64,000 bases of DNA, taken from Streptomyces sp. B21-105 (GTDB taxonomy: Bacteria; Actinomycetota; Actinomycetes; Streptomycetales; Streptomycetaceae). The notes beneath the pieces are model-generated. The model did not search any database. It was not told the origin of the DNA and saw only the letters and a program-made list of their open reading frames with translations. A program made the translations under genes and the position numbers. The stretch covers positions 5,456,001 through 5,520,000 of the forward strand of contig NZ_JARUMJ010000001.1 of assembly GCF_036898465.1 (NCBI RefSeq). Reading direction: 5' to 3'. This document shows, one piece after another, positions 21,738-30,459 of this stretch; within the stretch, counting starts at the first letter, position 1; each line of letters opens with the position of its first letter.

Positions 21738-24710
21738 TCAAAGGGCGCGGCCCGCGTAGGCCCTGACGTCGGCGTCCGAGTCGGTCGTCGCCGTGGCGAG
21801 GGCGGCGCGGGCGGCCTCCGAGGCGCGCAGGCGGGTCAGGGCCAGCACGGCGGCCTTGCGGACGTCGGCGTTCGGATCGGCCAGGGCCTTGGCGAGGACC
21901 GGCACGGCCGTGTCGGGGTGGGTCACGGACAGCGCGGTGGCAGCGCCGGCACGGACCTGCCAGGCCGGGTCGGCCAGGGCCTCCACGGCGCGGGCGGCGA
22001 GCGGCGCCGGGCAGCCGGTCGTGCCCAGCGCCCCGTAGGCGGCGGCGCGGACCAGGGCGTCGGGGTCGTCGACCAGACGGACGAGCGCCGTGTGGACGGC
22101 GTCCCGCTCGATGGTGGCCCCCGGACCCGCGCCCATGCCCGTGGCGGAGGCGAAACCGGCTCTGGTTCCGGATTCGGCTCCGGCTCCGGCTCCGGAAGCG
22201 AATCCGCAATCGGCTCCGCCGTCCGCGACCGGTGAGGCGCCGGTGAAGGGCAATGGGCCGATGCCGTGTCCGCCCCCGGACTCCGCCGACCCGTCGCCGC
22301 CGAGGCGTCCGGCGGCCACCGTGGCCAGGGATCTGGCGATCGTGACGCGAACCTCGCGGGACGGGTCTGCGGTCGCCGCGCGAGCCAGTTCGTCGGCGGC
22401 GTCGACGGAGACCAGAGCGCGGACGGCCTCGATCCGGACGGCGATGTCCGCGTCGGTGAGGGACCCGGCGAACAGGGCGGCGTCCCCGAGACGCAGGGCG
22501 CGCAGAACGTCCAGGGCCGCCGCACGGACGACGGGGTCGGCCTCCGTGAGCGCGGCGGCGAGGCCGTCCCGAAGGGCGGGCTCCGCGGGCAGGGTCTCGA
22601 CGAGTTCCCGGAGCGAGGCCGCGGCGGCGGAGCGTACCGCGGCGGCGGGGTCGCGCAGCGCTTCGGCCAGTGCGGGACCGGTGCCCGAAGGCAGGGTCTC
22701 GGTGAGGACGGCGACAGCCTCGCGCCGGACGGCAGGCGCGGGGTCGGACAAGTAGGGCAGCAGAGCGCCGAGTTCGGGCTCCTCCTCGGCGAGGGCGACG
22801 AGTTCGAGCAGACGGGACGAGGACCGGGGGGAGGAGGCGTGGTCGAGGGCGGGTTCGGGGGCGGCGGGCGCCGAGACGGTCGTCTCCGCCGTGCGGGCCT
22901 CGGCCCCCGCGGCGACGGGCGCCACGTCGCGTGAACCGGCCGTCGCCACGTTCTCGGCGTGCACCTCGCCGATGTGCCGCGAAGTGCCGCCGACGGGGGT
23001 GAACTCGTCGATCGGCACCAGATACGGAGCCACGGGCCGGGCCGTGAACTCCATCGCACCGGAGGGGGACTTGTGCAGATCCAGATGGTGGAACCAGGAG
23101 GAGTCGTCACGATGAGGGTGGTCGAGACGGTCGTGGTAGAGGCCCCAGCGGGACTCGGTGCGGGCCAGGGAGGCGCGCGCGGCCATCTCCGCGCAGTCGC
23201 GGATGAAGGTGACCTCGGCGCAGCGCATCAGCTCGTGCGCGGTACGGGCGCCCATCCCGGCGATGTCGTCGCGCATCCGCTCGAAGGACTCCAGGGCAAG
23301 CGACAGCCGCGCGCCCGACTTCGGCGGGGCGACGTAGTCGTTCACGAAGCGGCGCAGCTTGTACTCGACCTGGGGCTGCGGCGGGCCCTCCGGGTTGCGC
23401 AACGGGCGGTAGATCAATTCGTGCGCCTGGCGCAGCTGATCGGCGGGCAGCTCACCGTCGTACGCCGTGTACCGGGCGGCGTCCGACCCGGCCAGGTCGC
23501 CGAAGACGAACGCGCCGATCATGTAGTTGTGCGGGACGCAGGCGAGGTCGCCCGCCGCGTACAGCCGGGGGACGGTGGTGCGGGCGTGTTCGTCCACCCG
23601 GACGCCCGACGCCGAATGGCCGCCGCACAGGCCGATCTCCGAGATGTGCATCTCGATGTCGTGGGTGCGGTAGTCATGGCCGCGGCCGGCGTGGAAGGTG
23701 CCGCGGGAAGGGCGCTCGGTGGAGTGCAGGATCGACTCCAGGGAGGCGATCGACTCCTCGGGCAGATGGCTGAGCTTCAGGTAGACGGGGCCCCGGTCGC
23801 TGGCGACCTCCGCCGCGAACTCGGCCATCATCTGCCCCGACCAGTAGTCGGAGTCGACGAAGCGTTCGCCGTGCCGGTTGACCTGGTAGCCGCCGAAGGG
23901 ATTGGCGACGTAGGCGCAGGCGGGGCCGTTGTAGTCCTTGATGAGCGGGTTGATCTGGAAGCACTCGATCCCGGTCAGCTCGGCGCCCGCGTGGTAGGCC
24001 ATGGCGTAGCCGTCGCCCGCGTTGGTGGGGTTCTCGTACGTGCCGTACAGGTAGCCGGAGGCAGGCAGGCCGAGGCGGCCGCAGGCGCCGGTGGCGAGGA
24101 TGACGCCGCCCGCGCGGACGGTGACGAACTGCCCTGTGCGGGTGTTGAAGCCGACCGCGCCGATGGCCCGCCCGTCGTCGGGGGCCGTCAGCACGCGTAC
24201 CGGCATCACCCGGTTCTCGATGCGGATCCGCTCCCGCATCTCGCGCCTCCGCAGCTGCCGGTACAGGACCTTCTTGACGTCCTTGCCCTCCGGCATGGGC
24301 AGCACATAGGAGCCGGAGCGGTGGACCTGGCGGACCGCGTAGTCGCCGTGTTCGTCCTTCTCGAACTTCACGCCGTACGACTCCAGGCGCTGCACCATGG
24401 CGAAGCCGCGGGTGGCGGTCTGGCGGACGGTGGACTGGTCGACGATGCCGTCGTTGGCGCGGGTGATCTCGGCGACGTAGTCGTCGGGCTCGGCGCGGCC
24501 CGGGATGACGGCGTTGTTCACGCCGTCCATGCCCATCGCGAGCGCGCCCGAGTGGCGGACGTGGGCCTTCTCCAGGAGCAGCACGTCCGCGCCGCGTTCG
24601 GCGGCGGTCAGGGCGGCCATGGTCCCGGCGGTGCCGCCGCCGATGACGAGGACGTCGCAGGTCAGCTCTTCGGCGTCGGTGAGCGCGGGGATCTGCAGGA
24701 GGGTGTCCAC
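21738..24710 (-). CDS. AprA/fumarate-reductase-like flavoprotein fused to HEAT repeats
   Basis: 990 residues. The first 600 or so form an FAD flavoprotein of the succinate dehydrogenase/fumarate reductase/adenylylsulfate reductase (AprA) family: VLVIGGGTAGTMAALTAAERGADVLLLEK near residues 20-48, RHSGALAMGMDGVN near 53-66, and the second FAD motif PRLYAAGDLA near 386-395. After an Ala/Thr linker (600-640) there are about ten PBS-lyase/HEAT-type repeats (for example DPNADVRKAAVLALTRL), interrupted by a Gly/Ser/Ala/Glu linker near 805-850. Family flavoproteins of this class are about 550-650 residues, so the HEAT tail is an addition. GTG start. It is the last gene of a minus-strand cluster with an ABC importer and an AprB-like ferredoxin, its likely electron partner. 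Substrate unknown; sulfur chemistry is a guess from AprA likeness. Confidence 0.85.
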   Translation of the reverse strand: MDTLLQIPALTDAEELTCDVLVIGGGTAGTMAALTAAERGADVLLLEKAHVRHSGALAMGMDGVNNAVIPGRAEPDDYVAEITRANDGIVDQSTVRQTATRGFAMVQRLESYGVKFEKDEHGDYAVRQVHRSGSYVLPMPEGKDVKKVLYRQLRRREMRERIRIENRVMPVRVLTAPDDGRAIGAVGFNTRTGQFVTVRAGGVILATGACGRLGLPASGYLYGTYENPTNAGDGYAMAYHAGAELTGIECFQINPLIKDYNGPACAYVANPFGGYQVNRHGERFVDSDYWSGQMMAEFAAEVASDRGPVYLKLSHLPEESIASLESILHSTERPSRGTFHAGRGHDYRTHDIEMHISEIGLCGGHSASGVRVDEHARTTVPRLYAAGDLACVPHNYMIGAFVFGDLAGSDAARYTAYDGELPADQLRQAHELIYRPLRNPEGPPQPQVEYKLRRFVNDYVAPPKSGARLSLALESFERMRDDIAGMGARTAHELMRCAEVTFIRDCAEMAARASLARTESRWGLYHDRLDHPHRDDSSWFHHLDLHKSPSGAMEFTARPVAPYLVPIDEFTPVGGTSRHIGEVHAENVATAGSRDVAPVAAGAEARTAETTVSAPAAPEPALDHASSPRSSSRLLELVALAEEEPELGALLPYLSDPAPAVRREAVAVLTETLPSGTGPALAEALRDPAAAVRSAAAASLRELVETLPAEPALRDGLAAALTEADPVVRAAALDVLRALRLGDAALFAGSLTDADIAVRIEAVRALVSVDAADELARAATADPSREVRVTIARSLATVAAGRLGGDGSAESGGGHGIGPLPFTGASPVADGGADCGFASGAGAGAESGTRAGFASATGMGAGPGATIERDAVHTALVRLVDDPDALVRAAAYGALGTTGCPAPLAARAVEALADPAWQVRAGAATALSVTHPDTAVPVLAKALADPNADVRKAAVLALTRLRASEAARAALATATTDSDADVRAYAGRAL

Positions 24711-24721
24711 CGGGGTGCCTT

Positions 24722-25537
24722 TCAGGTGCTCAGGGAGGTCAGGACGTCGCGCCGCAGGGCCGCGCGCGCGGGGTCGTCGTTTGCGGCGCGGTCGCGGGGG
24801 CGGGGTACGTCCCGTACGGCTACGAGCCGGCCCGCGCCGAGCAGGGCCACGCGGTCGCCGAGGAACAGGGCCTCGTCCACGTCGTGCGTGACGAAGACGA
24901 CGGTGGCCCCGGTCCCCCGCAACACCTCCACCAGCAGGTTCTGCATGCCGGCGCGGGTCTGGGCGTCGAGGGCGCCGAACGGCTCGTCCATGAGGACGGC
25001 GCGCGGGCCCGCAGCGAGGGCGCGGGCCAACTGGGCCCGCTGGCGCTGCCCTCCTGAGACGCGGTGCGGCAACTGCCGTGCGCGGTCGGCGAGTCCGACC
25101 CGCTCGAGCCAGTCGGCGGCCTTCCCTCTGCGTTCCGCGCGCCGAAGGCCCTGGATGGCGAGAGGCAGTTCGACGTTGGTCTGCAGGGTGCGCCAGGGCA
25201 GCAGGGCGTCCTCCTGGAAGACCAGCGCGCGGTCCGCCGCGGGTCCGCCGATCGGCAGGCCGTCCTGCTCGACGGCTCCGCCCAGCGCGGGCAGCAGCCC
25301 GGCGAACGTGCGCAACAGCGTCGACTTCCCACAGCCCGAAGGGCCGACGACGGTGAGGATCTCGCCCGGCGAGACGTCCAGGTCGACGTCGGCCAGGGCG
25401 GCGGCGTCGGGGCGGCCCAGCGTGGCAGCACGAAGGGTGAGCCGGGTGCCCCGCGCGGGGGAGCCCGTTGCCGTACCGGCGGCGGCCCTCACGGTCGGGG
25501 GGCCGGGGGTCTCACGGGTGTCAGACGAGGTGCTCAC
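24722..25537 (-). CDS. Ssu/Tau/Nrt-type ABC importer, ATP-binding protein
   Basis: 271 residues. Walker A GPSGCGKSTLL near residue 65, Q-loop VFQEDALLPW near 108, signature VSGGQRQRAQLARAL near 158, Walker B VLMDEPFGALD near 178 and the H-loop TVVFVTHDVDEALFLGD near 210. This pattern fits the nitrate/sulfonate/taurine importer ATPases (SsuB/TauB). The first 30 residues are a Pro/Thr-rich extension. The GTG start overlaps the permease gene by 17 nt; the flavoprotein starts 11 nt after its stop, so they form one transcription unit. Confidence 0.92.
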   Translation of the reverse strand: MSTSSDTRETPGPPTVRAAAGTATGSPARGTRLTLRAATLGRPDAAALADVDLDVSPGEILTVVGPSGCGKSTLLRTFAGLLPALGGAVEQDGLPIGGPAADRALVFQEDALLPWRTLQTNVELPLAIQGLRRAERRGKAADWLERVGLADRARQLPHRVSGGQRQRAQLARALAAGPRAVLMDEPFGALDAQTRAGMQNLLVEVLRGTGATVVFVTHDVDEALFLGDRVALLGAGRLVAVRDVPRPRDRAANDDPARAALRRDVLTSLST

Positions 25538-26486
25538 GGCGCGTCCCCTCGGGTTCGGGTCCGCTGCGTACGGCGTCGTCGGCGCCGCCGGACGAGGCGG
25601 AGGCGGACGGGCTGGAGCCGGAGGAGACGGCGGAGGAGATGGAGTCGGCCGGTGTCGGTGTCGGTGTCGGCTTGGGCGTGGGGGTCTCGAGGCGCCGTGG
25701 GCGGGGTCGGCCGCCGGCGGGAACGTACGAGGTGCGGGGCAGCCAGCGGGTCAGCCGACGGCCGAGGAGTTCCACGGCCGTGGAGGTGGCCCAGCCGAGC
25801 ACACCGATCGTGACCATGCCGACGAAGACGCCCGGGTAGTCGACCACGGTGTAGTCCTGCCAGGTGCGGTAACCGACGCCGTACTGACCGGAGATCATCT
25901 CGGCGGAGATCACGCAGATCCACGACACGCCGATGCCGACCGACAGCCCGCCGAAGATGCCGGGCAGCGCACCCGGCAGCACGACCGAGCCGAGTATCCG
26001 CCACCGGCCGCCGCCCATGGTGCGCACCGCTTCCTCCCATCCAGGGCTCAGCGCGCGGACCGCGTGCCGGGTGGAGACCATGACGGGGAAGAAGGCGGCG
26101 GTGAAGGTGATGAAGACGATGCCCTGTTCGTTGGAGGGGAACAGGAGGATCGAGACGGGGACCAGGGCGATCGCGGGGATGGGCCGCACGACCTCGAGGA
26201 CAGGTCCGAGCAGGTCCTCGGCCAACCGCGAGCGCGCCACGAGCACGCCCGTGGCGACCCCCACGACGGCGGCCAGCAGGAAGCCGCTGAGGATGCGGGT
26301 GAGACTGTCGGTGAGATCGGTCCAGTAGTCGTCGCCGGCCATGCGGTCCGCGAAGGCGCGCGCCACGTCGGCGACCGTCGGGAACTGCGAGAACCGCAGC
26401 CACAGGTCGACGTTCAGGCTGGTCAGCAGCTGCCACAGACCGAGAGCGGCGGCCACCGAGGCGAACCGCAGCGCATACCGGCTCAT
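25521..26486 (-). CDS. Ssu/Tau/Nrt-type ABC importer, permease
   Basis: 321 residues with about six membrane helices and the EAA loop EEAVRTMGGGRWRILGSVVLPGALPGIFGG near residues 155-185, of which EAVRTMGGG and VVLPGALPGI are typical of SsuC/TauC. The last 75 residues are a Pro/Thr/Ser-rich tail (PTPKPTPTPTP), not part of the transport fold. The ATG at 26486 overlaps the stop of the binding-protein gene (ATGA), so the two are translationally coupled. The reading frame stays open far upstream but only as an out-of-frame shadow of the binding protein. Confidence 0.92.
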   Translation of the reverse strand: MSRYALRFASVAAALGLWQLLTSLNVDLWLRFSQFPTVADVARAFADRMAGDDYWTDLTDSLTRILSGFLLAAVVGVATGVLVARSRLAEDLLGPVLEVVRPIPAIALVPVSILLFPSNEQGIVFITFTAAFFPVMVSTRHAVRALSPGWEEAVRTMGGGRWRILGSVVLPGALPGIFGGLSVGIGVSWICVISAEMISGQYGVGYRTWQDYTVVDYPGVFVGMVTIGVLGWATSTAVELLGRRLTRWLPRTSYVPAGGRPRPRRLETPTPKPTPTPTPADSISSAVSSGSSPSASASSGGADDAVRSGPEPEGTRREHLV

Positions 26487-27826
26487 GAGGCCCGCCCCAG
26501 GGCGTCGTCGTACGTCACGACGCGGGCGCCGCCGTGCGCGGCGACGTAGACCTGCGCGGTGGCCGGGGTGACGAAGGGCAGGAGGGTCGTGCCGTCGGCC
26601 ACCCAGACCGCCTTGTCGGCGAACCACAGGGTGCCGGTGGTGGCGTCGGGGACGTAGGCGGCGCGGACCGCGTCCTTGTGCCCGGCGACGTAGTTCAGCA
26701 GCTCGGCGGGGGTCTTGAAGGCGAGGGTCTTCGTGGCGTCGCCCTTCGGCCAGACCTCGCTCGCCGCGGGCGGCGGGGCGGCGGCGAGCTGCCGGGCGTA
26801 CGACGAGCCGAGCGCCTTCCTGACGTACTGGTCGTCGACGAAGGAGTCCACGTCGACGTCGCCGGTCAGCTTGGCCGCCTTGAGGATCGACACGTCCTTC
26901 TCGAGGGCGGAGACCAGTTGGGGTTTGACGGCGGGGTCGAAGGTGGAGATGCCGTGGGCTCCGTTGTAGAGGTAGACGACCTCGGCGGGCAGCTCGGTGG
27001 CCTTGGCGACGCTCTCGGCGGCGGCCACGGGGTGGCCGTTCAGATAGGCGGTGGCCTCGGCCTGCGCCTTGAGGAACGCCTCCAGTACCGCGGGGCGCTC
27101 CTTGGCGAACTTCTCGCGGACGGTGACGCCGTGGAACGTGGCCAGGTTCAGCTGGGCGCCGTCGTAGAGGGCCTTGGCCTTGCCCTGGTAGGCGAGCAGG
27201 CCGGGCCATGCGACGAACTGCGAGAGGGCGTCGGCGCTGCCCGCGGAGAGCGCCGACGCGCCCACGGCCGGCTGCTGGTTGAGTTTTTCGACGCCTTTGT
27301 CCGGGTCGATGCCGGCCCGCTGCAGGGCGCGCACGAGGGTGCCGTCGGCGGCGGAGCCCACGCTGGTGGAGACCTTCTTGCCCTTGAGGTCCTGGAGGGA
27401 GGCGAGCTTGGAGTCGGGTGCGGTGACGATGGTGTTGAGACCGCCGCGGAGGTTGTAGCCGGTGATCGACACCAGGTGCGTGGGCTGGTTCAGCTGCTTG
27501 CCGCGGGCCGCGTTGATGAGGAGCGGGAAGTCGCCCATCGAGCCGATGTCGATCTTCCCGGCGGTCATCTGCGCGGTGATGGGTGCGCCGGTGGCGTAGT
27601 CCTGCCAGTCCACCTTGTAGGTTCTGCCGTCGCCGAGCGCGTTGAGTTCTTTCTCGAAGTAGCCGAGGGAACGCAGGAGGGTGCCCGCGGTGACCGTGTT
27701 GATGGTCTTGGACTGGTAGCCGACGGTGACGGTGACCGTGGAGTCGCTGCCGGCCTCCGCACTGCCGCACCCGGCCAGCGGGAACAGCAGGAGGACGGCG
27801 GTCGCGGCCGCTGCCTGGGATTTCAT
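26483..27826 (-). CDS. ABC importer substrate-binding lipoprotein with C-terminal NosL-like domain
   Basis: 447 residues. A lipoprotein signal with lipobox LAGC (Cys20) anchors it outside the cell. Residues 30-345 form a periplasmic-binding fold of the SsuA/TauA/NrtA type (GKIDIGSMGDFPLLINA, GYNLRGGLNTIV, LKGKKVSTSVGSAADGTLVRAL). Such proteins are usually about 320-350 residues; the extra C-terminal 94 residues (about 354-447) resemble the NosL domain: AAYVPDATTGTLWFADKAVWV, then FVTPATAQVYVAAHGGARVVTYDDAL. NosL is a Cu(I)-binding accessory lipoprotein of nitrous-oxide reductase, but its N-terminal Cys-Met copper motif is not seen here. The ligand is unknown. Confidence 0.88.
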   Translation of the reverse strand: MKSQAAAATAVLLLFPLAGCGSAEAGSDSTVTVTVGYQSKTINTVTAGTLLRSLGYFEKELNALGDGRTYKVDWQDYATGAPITAQMTAGKIDIGSMGDFPLLINAARGKQLNQPTHLVSITGYNLRGGLNTIVTAPDSKLASLQDLKGKKVSTSVGSAADGTLVRALQRAGIDPDKGVEKLNQQPAVGASALSAGSADALSQFVAWPGLLAYQGKAKALYDGAQLNLATFHGVTVREKFAKERPAVLEAFLKAQAEATAYLNGHPVAAAESVAKATELPAEVVYLYNGAHGISTFDPAVKPQLVSALEKDVSILKAAKLTGDVDVDSFVDDQYVRKALGSSYARQLAAAPPPAASEVWPKGDATKTLAFKTPAELLNYVAGHKDAVRAAYVPDATTGTLWFADKAVWVADGTTLLPFVTPATAQVYVAAHGGARVVTYDDALGRAS

Positions 27827-27842
27827 GGGAGATGCGGACCTT

Positions 27843-28070
27843 TCACCGGAGCAGGTAGGGCATGTTGACCGTGACGGCTCCGGTGGGGCAGCGGGCCGCG
27901 CAGGGGCCGCAGTACCAGCACTCGTCGACGTGCATGTAGGCCTTGCCGTTGCGCTCGTCGATGGCGAGGGAGTCCAGCGGGCACATGTCCACGCAGAGGG
28001 TGCAGCCGTCGATGCACTTCGACTCGTCGATGGTCACGGGCACGTCGGCCCGCTGGGGCGCCAGGGTCAT
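27843..28070 (-). CDS. AprB-like 2x[4Fe-4S] ferredoxin
   Basis: 75 residues. Two ferredoxin motifs: Cys19-x3-Cys23-x2-Cys26-x3-Cys30-Pro and Cys51-x2-Cys54-x2-Cys57-x3-Cys61-Pro. The first has three, not two, residues between the first pair of cysteines, as in adenylylsulfate reductase beta (AprB). It is half the length of AprB from sulfate reducers, lacking the C-terminal arm. The ATG has GGAGA seven to eight bases upstream. Its stop is 16 nt before the binding-protein start. It most likely passes electrons to or from the AprA-like flavoprotein of the same cluster; this is inferred from family and position. Confidence 0.9.
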   Translation of the reverse strand: MTLAPQRADVPVTIDESKCIDGCTLCVDMCPLDSLAIDERNGKAYMHVDECWYCGPCAARCPTGAVTVNMPYLLR

Positions 28071-28210
28071 GGCTGTCTCCGAAAAAGTCCCGAGAAATTC
28101 TGCGAGATCCCGTGCGGCGGCGAACCGATGGGGCCTTGCCGAACGATGAAGGGGTGAGAGCGGGAAAGCAGGGCGGAATGGCTGGGGAGGGGGCGGCGGG
28201 AGATGGAAGG
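28071..28210 (-). promoter_or_regulatory. Leader between GntR gene and ferredoxin gene
   Basis: 140 nt, pyrimidine-rich on the coding strand near GntR and more AT-rich just before the ferredoxin start (AGAATTTCTCGGGACTTTTT). This is the likely site of the cluster promoter and operator. No classical -35/-10 pair or palindrome stands out. Confidence 0.3.
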
Positions 28211-29011
28211 TCACAGCGAGCGGTGCAGTTGTCCACTCATCGAGATGCGGTCGCCGCGGAAGCGGATGAACTCCAGGTCCACCGGGCGTCCGTCGGCGAG
28301 ATGGGTGAGGCGTTCGAGCATCAGGACGGCCGCCCCGCGCGGCGCCTCCAGTACGGCGGCGGAGTGGGCGTCCGCGGTCACCGCCTCCAGGGTGATCTCG
28401 GCGTGGCCGAGGCGCTGCCCGGTGAGGGCTTCGAGGAGACGGAAGACGTCGGTGTTCTCCAGATCGGCGCCCAGCAGATCGGCGCCGATGTCGAGCGGGA
28501 TGTAGGTGAGGTCGAGCGAGAGGGGAACGCCGCCCAGGCGGCGCAGGCGTTCGATGTAGAGGACATCGGCGCCGGGCGGGACCCGGAGGCGGCCGGCCAC
28601 TGGTGCGGGTGCCGCGACGGGTCCCATCGTGCGGACCTCGTTCGTGACGTGGCCGTGCTCGTGCAGGGTCTCCGCGAGCCCCATCAGACGGTCCAGCCCA
28701 TGGGGGTACTTCTGTGCCACGACGATCGTGCCGACGCCGGGCAGGCGTTCCACCAGCCCTTCGGCCCGCAGGAGGTCGAGGGCCTCGCGGACGGTGTTGC
28801 GGGAGGCGCGGTAGTCGGCGGCGAGGGTCCCCTCGTGGGGGAGCATGCCGGCCGGGAAATCGCCGGTGAGCAGTTGGCGACGGAGCAGGTCGGCGAGCTG
28901 ACGTGCCTGGTCCGCGCGCAGCCGGCGCCGCGCACGGTGGGCGGCGACGGTGGTCGCGCCCTGGCCGGCGTGGTCTCGGATGCGGTCGGTGGCTGGCATG
29001 TTTCGAACCAT
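28211..29011 (-). CDS. GntR/HutC-family transcriptional regulator
   Basis: 266 residues. A winged-helix GntR domain lies at about 33-100 (LHEGTLAADYRASRNTVREALDLLRAEGLVERLPGVGT, of which SRNTVREALDLLRAEGLV is diagnostic) and a UTRA effector domain at about 118-262. It stands directly upstream of the ferredoxin-ABC-flavoprotein cluster on the same strand, with a 140-nt gap, and is the obvious candidate for its regulator, responding to a small ligand in the UTRA pocket. The N-terminus has an Arg/Ala-rich lead of 30 residues; a second Met (28999) is an alternative start. Confidence 0.9.
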   Translation of the reverse strand: MVRNMPATDRIRDHAGQGATTVAAHRARRRLRADQARQLADLLRRQLLTGDFPAGMLPHEGTLAADYRASRNTVREALDLLRAEGLVERLPGVGTIVVAQKYPHGLDRLMGLAETLHEHGHVTNEVRTMGPVAAPAPVAGRLRVPPGADVLYIERLRRLGGVPLSLDLTYIPLDIGADLLGADLENTDVFRLLEALTGQRLGHAEITLEAVTADAHSAAVLEAPRGAAVLMLERLTHLADGRPVDLEFIRFRGDRISMSGQLHRSL

Positions 29012-29141
29012 ACCGACTCACTAGGGAAACAGGTGTTGCCGGAATGTTGCGCCATCTGCGGCAACGTCAGACAAGGGTGTGACCTGGGGAAACGGCTGCC
29101 CTTCGAGGCAGATCCGCCACTTCGCGGAGAGATCCGCGGGT

Positions 29142-30080
29142 TCAGGACAGCGCGGTCAGTCCTGGGGCGAAGGTGATCAGCAGCGGCAGCAGCGGGACCA
29201 GCGTGGCCACGGTCGTCGTCAGCGCCCGGTGTCTGCGCAGCAGGCGTGGGGGCGGCTCGAGGAGCCGGTCGACGCGCTCGCCCAGGAGGCGGTGACTGGA
29301 GGCGCAGGACAGGACGCCGCGGTGCTGGTTCAGCTCGATCAGGGCCAGCGCCGTGGTCAGGTGCCCGCAGCGGCGTGACGCCGTGTCGTCGGCGGCGAGT
29401 TCGACCAGGCGGTGCGTCTGGTCGCAGAAGTGCGAGAAGAGCGGAATACGGGGGAAGCCGGTGGCAAGGGCAGTGGACAGGTGGAGCAGCCAGTCGTGGT
29501 GGGCGCGGGCATGGCCGCGCTCATGGGTGAGGACGGCGTCCAGCTGGTGGGAGGTGAGGCGGTGCAGGGCGCCGGTGGTCACGATCAACTGGGGCGGGCT
29601 GCCGGGCATCCACCAGGCGTCCGGGTACTCGTCCTCCAGCACGAGCAGCGGGCCCCGGGCGGGCGGCAGGCCCGCGGGCAGGTCGGGGGCGCGTTCACGC
29701 AGGTGGGCCCGCGCCCGGTCACGGCGTCGGCGCGCCTCGACGAGTTCGCGGGCGAGCATGGCGGTGGTCCAGGCGGCCCCGCAGGCCAGCAGCAGCGTCA
29801 GGGCCGTCGCCCACAGCGGGGCGGCGGAGAGGTCGTACGCCTCCGTGACCTCCGCCGGGGCAGGCGCGAACACCTGTGAACGGACGGTGTGGAAGACGGC
29901 CGCAGCGCCCAGCACCAGCGCGGTCAGGCAGCACAGCAGCACGGTGGCGACCAGGCACTGCCACACCCACAGCCCCACCACCGGCTCACGCTCGGGCCAG
30001 GCGGCGCGGGTCAGCGCACGAGGGGCCGGCACCGCGGCGGCCAGGCCGACGATGCTCAGCAGGAGCAGGCAGACGGTCAT
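29142..30080 (-). CDS. M56 (BlaR1-type) membrane metallopeptidase
   Basis: 312 residues from ATG 30080, which has GGAG nine bases upstream; longer open frame to 30155 reads an unlikely Pro-rich lead. Four or so membrane helices (about 1-20, 38-62, 92-115 and near the C-terminus) flank a cytoplasmic zinc-protease domain with HERGH near residue 190 (HExxH) and VELAADDTA near 232, giving the third ligand. Small M56 proteins of this kind in actinobacteria usually pair with a BlaI/CopY-type repressor; none is next to this one. Target unknown. Confidence 0.87.
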   Translation of the reverse strand: MTVCLLLLSIVGLAAAVPAPRALTRAAWPEREPVVGLWVWQCLVATVLLCCLTALVLGAAAVFHTVRSQVFAPAPAEVTEAYDLSAAPLWATALTLLLACGAAWTTAMLARELVEARRRRDRARAHLRERAPDLPAGLPPARGPLLVLEDEYPDAWWMPGSPPQLIVTTGALHRLTSHQLDAVLTHERGHARAHHDWLLHLSTALATGFPRIPLFSHFCDQTHRLVELAADDTASRRCGHLTTALALIELNQHRGVLSCASSHRLLGERVDRLLEPPPRLLRRHRALTTTVATLVPLLPLLITFAPGLTALS

Positions 30081-30459
30081 GCCGGGGGCTCCGGATCCTG
30101 GTAGGGAAGGGGGAGCGCGCCACACGGGCGCGAAGTGCGTGCCGGCGGCGCGCACGCGTGCGGCCTGCCACGGGCGGCAGGCAGGGTACGAAGACCGCGC
30201 CCGCCGCCAGTATGACGGCGGTTCCGCCGGGAGTCAGCCCAAGCCGACGCCCGGATTCGACGAGGGCCGGCTTGTCCGGGCACGGACCACGAAGCAGGCC
30301 GGCACACCCAACGTCCCGCCGCACGTCGCACCGGACGTCCCGCCGCACGTCCCGCCCTACGTCGGGCCGAACGCCCCGCCGAAAGTCGCACCGCGCGTCA
30401 TCGCACCGCCTGCCCTCGAGTTCGAGGCCGGGCCTGTGATCGGGCGCGGGAGAGGGGCT
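30081..30459. other. Intergenic region with degenerate CGCACGTC-type repeat
   Basis: 379 bp between the M56 start and the fumarylacetoacetase stop. At about 30305-30410 it holds an irregular series of CCGCACGTC/CCGxACGTC units. A minus-strand frame here reads one hydrophobic stretch (GGTAVILAAGAVFVPCL) but has no start site or family likeness that I can support. Confidence 0.4.
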
